Source: a virus. Taken from it: a stretch of 44,159 nucleotides of DNA. The translations under genes were made by a program, and so were the position numbers. A model generated the notes under the pieces. That model did not search any database. It saw only the letters and a program-made list of their open reading frames with translations, and was not told the origin of the DNA. The stretch is from the IMG/VR virus record IMGVR_UViG_3300027733_000083, positions 1 to 44,159 of that record. One strand, 5' to 3'. This document shows, in pieces, positions 39,741 through 44,159 of this stretch. Each line of letters opens with the position of its first letter. The stretch's first letter is position 1.

Positions 39741-40420
39741 AATTTATATTGCATTGAGTATTCAGTGTAAATTCTTTCTTTGTGCCATTTATCCGCCATT
39801 GGCGTAGTAGCAAAATCGTGAAAACAAGGCGTGCCAAGCGTATAATGTAATAATTTAGCATTGTCATTAAAACCAAGTTCATCAGGTAACCAATTCCATT
39901 CAATCGGTAACTCACCAATCAAATCATCGGCTAGCCAAGTAAATCTATGTAATTGTGCGCCAGTAGCATTTTCAATAAAATCTGCTGTTAAAACTTTGTT
40001 AGCTTGATGTCCGCAATTCCAAAGAATAACACTAGACCAATTTTTGCGGGGATAATCTTCATTTTTAGCGCCAAGATATTTTTGATTAAACTTGGTTTTG
40101 TAATTATGTTTTACAACCATGACCGCTTTTGATTCATCTTTTAAATCAAATAATTTAGATATATCATCGCATAAAATCATATCACCATCAATAAACAAAG
40201 CCCAACCTTTATAATCAGTGAGACTTGGCACTAAAAATCTTGAATAAATAAATTGATTGCTTCCATCTTGATGCTTTTCTTGATAATTTTGTAAAGTATT
40301 AAGAGCAATTGGTATAATTGATATTGGTTTAGTTGCGTGCCTTACTATGCTATTAACGCAAGTATGATATGCAATTGCCTCTCTTTTATCGTAACCAATA
40401 AAAATTTGATTAATAGCCAT
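39737..40420 (-). CDS. Glycosyltransferase, GT-A fold (GT8-like)
   Basis: The metal-binding DGD (78-80) lies in WALFIDGDMILCDDISKLF, typical of GT8-like enzymes. YDKREAIAYHTCVNSIVRHA at the start and FNDNAKLLHYTLGTPCFHDF near the end also fit. It uses a nucleotide sugar; donor and acceptor are unknown. It overlaps neighbours by 4 and 11 nt. Confidence 0.8.
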   Translation of the reverse strand: MAINQIFIGYDKREAIAYHTCVNSIVRHATKPISIIPIALNTLQNYQEKHQDGSNQFIYSRFLVPSLTDYKGWALFIDGDMILCDDISKLFDLKDESKAVMVVKHNYKTKFNQKYLGAKNEDYPRKNWSSVILWNCGHQANKVLTADFIENATGAQLHRFTWLADDLIGELPIEWNWLPDELGFNDNAKLLHYTLGTPCFHDFATTPMADKWHKERIYTEYSMQYKL

Positions 40421-41219
40421 TTTGTTCTCTCATTTTTTTTATAATTGCACAAGCTAACCCCTTTTCAATTTCTTTTAGCGTGAATTGATGATACGAAATA
40501 AACCGCAACAATTTTAATCTATCAAGCTCTTTAGACCGAGTAAAACAATCATCAAGATTTGACATGTTTAAATTATTCCAATCTCTAACAATAGAATGCT
40601 GTGAAGTCGCAATAACTGGTATTCCTGCAAGTGTAGCGTCTAATGCTATGTTTGAGTTAAAAGTAATGACGCATTTTGCACCAAGTAAATCATCTTCCAA
40701 TCTAACTGACACATCGTTTTTATCTCTAATTTTATATTTTCTGTTGCCAAGTTTTTGAATTGTTGTATTAATCCATTTGTCGCAGTCAATGCCATAAAAT
40801 ATACATATTGCATCAGTGGGTGGGCAAATTAGAAAATAACCATGTTCGTTATTTTGCCAATCCTGCATTTTGTAATTAAGTTTGTCTATTCTATCTGACG
40901 GAAGGTTAACATCTTTATATCTTGCTTGCGTATCGTTGAGTGAAATTCTGTAATATCCATCAAATTGCCCTTTGTTATGTAAACTTCTATCAATATAACC
41001 GAGGTCTAAATGTAAATAATCTAAATTGTTTCTAAAGTTGTGATGAATGACATCGCTACACCCGCGCAAAATCCCGTAGAGTATAGATTCATCTTTAAAC
41101 ATACCTTTTTTTGCACCCTCTTTAAATAAAGAAGTGTCTTTAGCTATGCATCTAAAGCCAATTGCAACCGACCTCATTATTTTTTGCGAAATGAAGTGAT
41201 TTGTGTACCAAGCGATCAT
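40410..41219 (-). CDS. Capsule-type glycosyltransferase-like protein (GT-B-like)
   Basis: The C-terminal segment VITFNSNIALDATLAGIPVI (185-204) matches the nucleotide-sugar-binding part of capsular polysaccharide transferases. Upstream, residues 124-141 (NEHGYFLICPPTDAICIF) also fit. The N-terminal half is divergent. It is the first gene of the glycan cassette behind the large terminase, after a 73-base gap with nothing notable. Confidence 0.6.
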   Translation of the reverse strand: MIAWYTNHFISQKIMRSVAIGFRCIAKDTSLFKEGAKKGMFKDESILYGILRGCSDVIHHNFRNNLDYLHLDLGYIDRSLHNKGQFDGYYRISLNDTQARYKDVNLPSDRIDKLNYKMQDWQNNEHGYFLICPPTDAICIFYGIDCDKWINTTIQKLGNRKYKIRDKNDVSVRLEDDLLGAKCVITFNSNIALDATLAGIPVIATSQHSIVRDWNNLNMSNLDDCFTRSKELDRLKLLRFISYHQFTLKEIEKGLACAIIKKMREQNGY

Positions 41220-41292
41220 GTATTATTACACTGTATTAAATTAAAACAATTTATAAAAATAAATTAAAATATTAAAAATTAAATTGCAAGCA

Positions 41293-42888
41293 CTATTTTT
41301 GATTAGCCTTTTTAGCCAATCTATGCGATTCTTTTAACTCAACTCTATTTCTGTCTAGCTCTGTCATTATAAACGGACGACTAGCACAAGCATAAGCCAC
41401 GCAATCCCAAATATGATCTTCTTGATCACTGTCAGGTCCTTTTTCGGGGTGCAACTCATCAAGCTGTAAACTTGGCACAGTCCGCCAAAAGTGTTTGCAA
41501 CCCTGTAATGCGTAGAACGCTGGTAAATCCTCACCCTGTAATCTCGCTCTAAATTCTTGATAATTTTGAGCTTTACCTTTGCGACTTTGCACCATTCTAA
41601 ATACATTGCCCGTTGAACGATACATACGTTCCGCTACACTCATGCCATCATGCTCTCCCCACATTGCTGCATCGCCAACACGATAATCAATTGTTTCGCC
41701 CGTTTCTTGTTCTACCGCCAAGATTCTTCTAGCGACATCGGGGCTTTCTAACCTACACCCAACGTTGGGCTGTCCGCTCCACCCGTAGAACTCACGATAA
41801 AGTATTAAAGAATTAGCGGGAATTAATTTATCTTCGTAATTATCCTTAGCTTTGATTAAAGTATCAGCATCAGCAACCGCAAACCAACCTACAGCGAATG
41901 GCTTAGCCGTACCCCAATCAATTACCATAAACTTAGTCCAATAATCGGGTATTGCAAAGTTACGCACCAAATGACGCTCTCTGCTTAGCTTCTCAAATGC
42001 AAGTCCAAGCGTACTAGCTTCAAATGCTTCTTCCCAAGTGCACGGGTATTCTTGTCTAAATTCATCTTCACCGCGTAAACCAGCGCTTGACAGTTCAGCA
42101 ATCTTTTTGCGTCGCCATGCTATTTGTTCAACATCAAGCTTATAAAGCTTCATTAATTCCATCTCTTCTTTAGTCGCAATCATTGTATCGCTTGGCTTTG
42201 TACGATATTCTTTTTGCCAAAACCACGGTATAAATATTGGTATATAATCGCTTTCCCCACTTTGTGCTAGCATCCACTGCTCGTAGAACCAGTTAAGCTT
42301 TCCATTCGCTGTACTCTCAATGAATATTTCAGTTCCAAATTCATCCGGCACCGCTTGTAACGCACCTTTCGCTATATCTGAAGCATTGTCCCAGAAAGCG
42401 GCTTCCGAGCCATGAAAGTATTGTATTGTTGATGAACGACCAGTGTTTTTGTTGCCAGCTGTTCCGACTCTATATCCCGAATCAATTAAATCAAAACTTA
42501 ATTCTCTTTGTGATGACGCCCCAAGCTTAGGCTTGAAAGGTTCGGGACATAACTGATAATATCTATCAGCCATTTCAAATAAGTTGTTTGTAGCTTCTGC
42601 TTCATGTGTTAAAATAAACGCTCTACGACCAGCATTATTAGTGATTCGCCAAAATAAACGCCCTTCGATGTAAGTAGATATGCCCTGCTGCCGCCCCTTT
42701 AATATTATCGCTCTTACTCTCCCAGTCTTTTTAAGCTGTTCTTCTGCTGCCGAGTTTAAATATTGTTGAGCCGAATTTAATTCAAATTCTTCTATTGTTC
42801 CGCTTTTTGTTCTAATTTTGAGACAATTTAAAGCGTACAATTCAAAATCTTGTGATAATTCTTGACGAGCTTCTGAGCTTACTAACAT
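41293..42888 (-). CDS. terL: Large terminase subunit
   Basis: The ATPase has Walker A KGRQQGIST (64-72) and a Walker B-type FHGSEAAFW (158-166, with E162), then FIESTANG (189-196). The nuclease half has FMVIDWGTAKPF (320-331, D324), YRVGDAAMW (402-410, D406) and DHIWDCVAYA (491-500). The 531-residue length is normal. It packages DNA through the portal. Its base composition is visibly richer in G+C than that of neighbouring genes. Confidence 0.95.
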   Translation of the reverse strand: MLVSSEARQELSQDFELYALNCLKIRTKSGTIEEFELNSAQQYLNSAAEEQLKKTGRVRAIILKGRQQGISTYIEGRLFWRITNNAGRRAFILTHEAEATNNLFEMADRYYQLCPEPFKPKLGASSQRELSFDLIDSGYRVGTAGNKNTGRSSTIQYFHGSEAAFWDNASDIAKGALQAVPDEFGTEIFIESTANGKLNWFYEQWMLAQSGESDYIPIFIPWFWQKEYRTKPSDTMIATKEEMELMKLYKLDVEQIAWRRKKIAELSSAGLRGEDEFRQEYPCTWEEAFEASTLGLAFEKLSRERHLVRNFAIPDYWTKFMVIDWGTAKPFAVGWFAVADADTLIKAKDNYEDKLIPANSLILYREFYGWSGQPNVGCRLESPDVARRILAVEQETGETIDYRVGDAAMWGEHDGMSVAERMYRSTGNVFRMVQSRKGKAQNYQEFRARLQGEDLPAFYALQGCKHFWRTVPSLQLDELHPEKGPDSDQEDHIWDCVAYACASRPFIMTELDRNRVELKESHRLAKKANQK

Positions 42889-42891
42889 TGA

Positions 42892-43080
42892 TTATTGTTT
42901 GTAGATTGTAGTATATTGAAGCGTGTTATAGTCAAATTGATGTAAATTACCAAATTCATCTTCGCGATACTGTATATTGTTATTAGTATCTATTATTGAA
43001 TAATAATTATCAGCAAAGCCATTTTTTGCAAAGCAAGAAAAAAATATTGATATTGCCAAAAAAATTATTTTATGTCTCAT
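42892..43080 (-). CDS. Secreted small protein between terminase genes, 62 residues
   Basis: A signal peptide (MRHKIIFLAISIFFSCFAKN, likely cut after GFA at 24) is followed by about 38 Tyr/Asn/Asp-rich residues (DNNYYSIIDT-type sequence). ATG 43080 is preferred to the earlier in-frame start because the signal peptide begins there. It overlaps the small terminase gene by 11 nt. No family is recognised; an exported protein at this site is unusual. Confidence 0.6.
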   Translation of the reverse strand: MRHKIIFLAISIFFSCFAKNGFADNYYSIIDTNNNIQYREDEFGNLHQFDYNTLQYTTIYKQ

Positions 43081-43498
43081 TTTGAGTTGATTTGCGTTTA
43101 ACATTTTTTAAAACGAAATTATCTTGTTCAAGTTTTACAGTAGTATTATTTTCAGTTTGAAGCTTCTCACTGTAAGCGTGAGGATTCTTTTTAGCAGCTA
43201 ACCAACGATAATGATGAGCTAACTCTCGAGCTCTAGCAATTTCTGCATTATCGCAACCTTTTTTTAGATTTTTAAGCACTCTTTCTGCTTTATCTGTGAT
43301 TATATCAGCACTCTTTTTTTGTGCTTCACGACATCGCGCGGAATACTCTGATGTAGAGATGAAGCGCGCTATAGCATCATGACTCACTTCATATCTCTTT
43401 TTTATGTCATTGTAGCTTTTCGCTTCAACAATCATCTCAATTACATCATCAGCATTTTCACAAAGATTTTGTAAATGTGTTTTTCTTTTTTCTTTCAT
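43070..43498 (-). CDS. terS: Small terminase subunit
   Basis: The 142-residue helical protein has an N-terminal HTH-like part (SYNDIKKRYEVSHDAIARFI). The C-terminal pattern ARARELAHHYRWLAAKKNPH-AYSEKLQTE is typical of small terminases. It recognises phage DNA and hands it to TerL. It is the first gene of the late transcript. Confidence 0.85.
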   Translation of the reverse strand: MKEKRKTHLQNLCENADDVIEMIVEAKSYNDIKKRYEVSHDAIARFISTSEYSARCREAQKKSADIITDKAERVLKNLKKGCDNAEIARARELAHHYRWLAAKKNPHAYSEKLQTENNTTVKLEQDNFVLKNVKRKSTQNET

Positions 43499-43528
43499 AA
43501 ATTAAAAAAAATTGTTTTAAATTTCTTA

Positions 43529-43557
43529 AAATTAATTATGTAAGCTTATTTTGTCAA
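43529..43557 (-). promoter_or_regulatory. Weak late promoter candidate
   Basis: On the minus strand TTGACA (43557-43552) is followed after 17 bp by TAATTT (43534-43529). The -10 box is poor. One 14-bp direct repeat lies in the spacer, as an operator would. Confidence 0.45.
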
Positions 43558-43588
43558 TAGATTTCTTTTAATAGATTATGTAAACTTA
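43535..43588. repeat. Paired 14-bp direct repeats, operator-like
   Basis: ATTATGTAAGCTTA (43535-43548) and ATTATGTAAACTTA (43575-43588) differ at one base and start 40 bp apart. They flank the -35 box at 43552-43557. Regulator binding is plausible. Confidence 0.6.
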
Positions 43589-43599
43589 ATTTATAGTTA

Positions 43600-43627
43600 A
43601 TGCTAGCAAATGCTAATTTTGCTAATA
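43600..43627. repeat. Three TGCTAR repeats at about 10-bp spacing
   Basis: TGCTAGC, TGCTAAT and TGCTAAT lie one helical turn apart between the two late promoter candidates. This looks like a small array of protein-binding sites. Confidence 0.55.
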
Positions 43628-43747
43628 AAAAAAAAGTAGCAAAAAAAAATTATGATGTATGAGATGAAGAAAGAGCTTTTTATTTTTTCTTTTGTTTAAC
43701 TAAACTATTTTTTGTTTAGTTTATTTATTTTGTTTTTGTTTTTTTGT

Positions 43748-43775
43748 ATCTTATAACATGATTCCGCTTTGTCAA
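43748..43775 (-). promoter_or_regulatory. Late promoter candidate
   Basis: On the minus strand TTGACA (43775-43770) and TAAGAT (43753-43748) are 16 bp apart. Transcription would run leftward into the small terminase gene about 250 bp away. Confidence 0.55.
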
Positions 43776-43961
43776 CTTATTATATTATATATCTTTTATT
43801 AACTTCTAATAATCTACTAATTTTAATCACATTCAAAATCATTTTATTCACAAATCTTTTTTAATCTTTTTTTTCTTATTATTTCTTAATATTCCCCTAA
43901 ACCCTTGTCTCTCTAGTCTTATCCCATTTTGAACAATCTTTAAAATAATTTAAAATAGTGC

Positions 43962-43990
43962 TTGACATTAGTAATTTTATGATTCATAAT
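43962..43990 (+). promoter_or_regulatory. Early promoter, right copy
   Basis: Same TTGACA-17-CATAAT promoter as at 39-67, inside the terminal repeat. Confidence 0.75.
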
Positions 43991-44045
43991 ATGTCTAACG
44001 AAATAAATTTAATTTGTTTCAAATATTAACTTTAAATAAAAAAAT

Positions 44046-44159
44046 ATGAAATTATTCGCAATTATCATCACTTCAGTAGCATCACTTCTTTTAATGTATT
44101 TATGCTTACATTTTGCTTTTGAATCATCTAAAGACAATTTTTTTAAATCAATTGCTTTT
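44046..44159 (+). CDS. Partial copy of the first small membrane protein
   Basis: The first 38 codons of the gene at 122-301 reappear here and are cut by the end of the window. This is the wrap-around of the same gene rather than a second gene. Confidence 0.8.
   Translation, partial: MKLFAIIITSVASLLLMYLCLHFAFESSKDNFFKSIAF

Larger units (their letters stand above)
43499..43923. other. Divergent control region between late and early arms
   Basis: No gene is visible. The stretch is very AT-rich and holds two leftward promoter candidates (43748-43775 and 43529-43557), a pair of 14-bp direct repeats, and a triple TGCTAR repeat. T-rich runs fill 43680-43745 and 43850-43890. Confidence 0.7.
43924..44159. 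repeat. Terminal direct repeat, right copy
   Basis: Copy of 1-235 with TT in place of C109. It carries the same early promoter (TTGACA 43962-43967) and the leader TATTAACTTT instead of TATTAACTCA. Confidence 0.95.

Overview
The window is one essentially complete genome of a tailed phage (Caudoviricetes). About 235 bases at the left end recur at the right end with a single C-to-TT difference, so the contig wraps and the unit genome is close to 43,923 bp. The virion genes fit a short-tailed (podovirus) plan: small and large terminase, a 727-residue portal, a GroES-like protein, a scaffold, a major capsid protein, a gp4-like adaptor, a nozzle-like protein, internal virion (ejection) proteins and fibre proteins, with no tape measure or sheath. 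I see no integrase or repressor, so a lytic life style is likely. The host is Gram-negative, because the lysis cassette holds a nested i-spanin/lipoprotein o-spanin pair and an M15 peptidase. It is AT-rich and uses sigma70-type promoters (TTGACA, 16-17 bp, TATAAT-like). The genus cannot be read from the sequence.

Layout. Genes run rightward from 122 to 17346 (early/middle) and leftward from 43498 to 17343 (late). The two arms meet tail to tail at 17343-17346 and diverge from a control region at 43499-43923 plus the terminal repeat. 122-4018 holds many very small proteins, several membrane-bound. 4019-4352 is a gene-free, strongly folded stretch that ends in a possible pseudoknot over a ribosome binding site. 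4353-9371 is the replication module: a DUF1376 protein, a possible loader, a DnaB-like helicase, a stand-alone receiver domain and a DNA methyltransferase. 9372-10162 has a promoter, two tRNA genes and about 500 nt of structured non-coding sequence. 10163-10685 encodes a conserved-looking 118-residue protein and a tiny Ser-X repeat protein. 10737-17346 continues with accessory genes, an iteron array, and a recombination group (YqaJ exonuclease, NinB-like, VRR-NUC-like).

The late arm, in transcription order, is: small terminase, a secreted protein, large terminase, a six-gene glycan cassette, a tiny basic protein, portal, virion protein, GroES, scaffold, capsid genes, adaptor and tail genes, ejection proteins, fibre and fibre-assembly protein, a DUF1353 protein, several membrane proteins, spanins, endolysin and a secreted nuclease.

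The strongest candidates for something new are: the structured RNA next to the tRNAs (its size and place recall the ROOL and GOLLD RNA classes); a second folded leader at 4090-4350; a recurring TATTAACTYA leader 21-23 nt upstream of start codons that lack a Shine-Dalgarno sequence; the (AGCNGG)n peptide gene; and the glycan cassette between terminase and portal.
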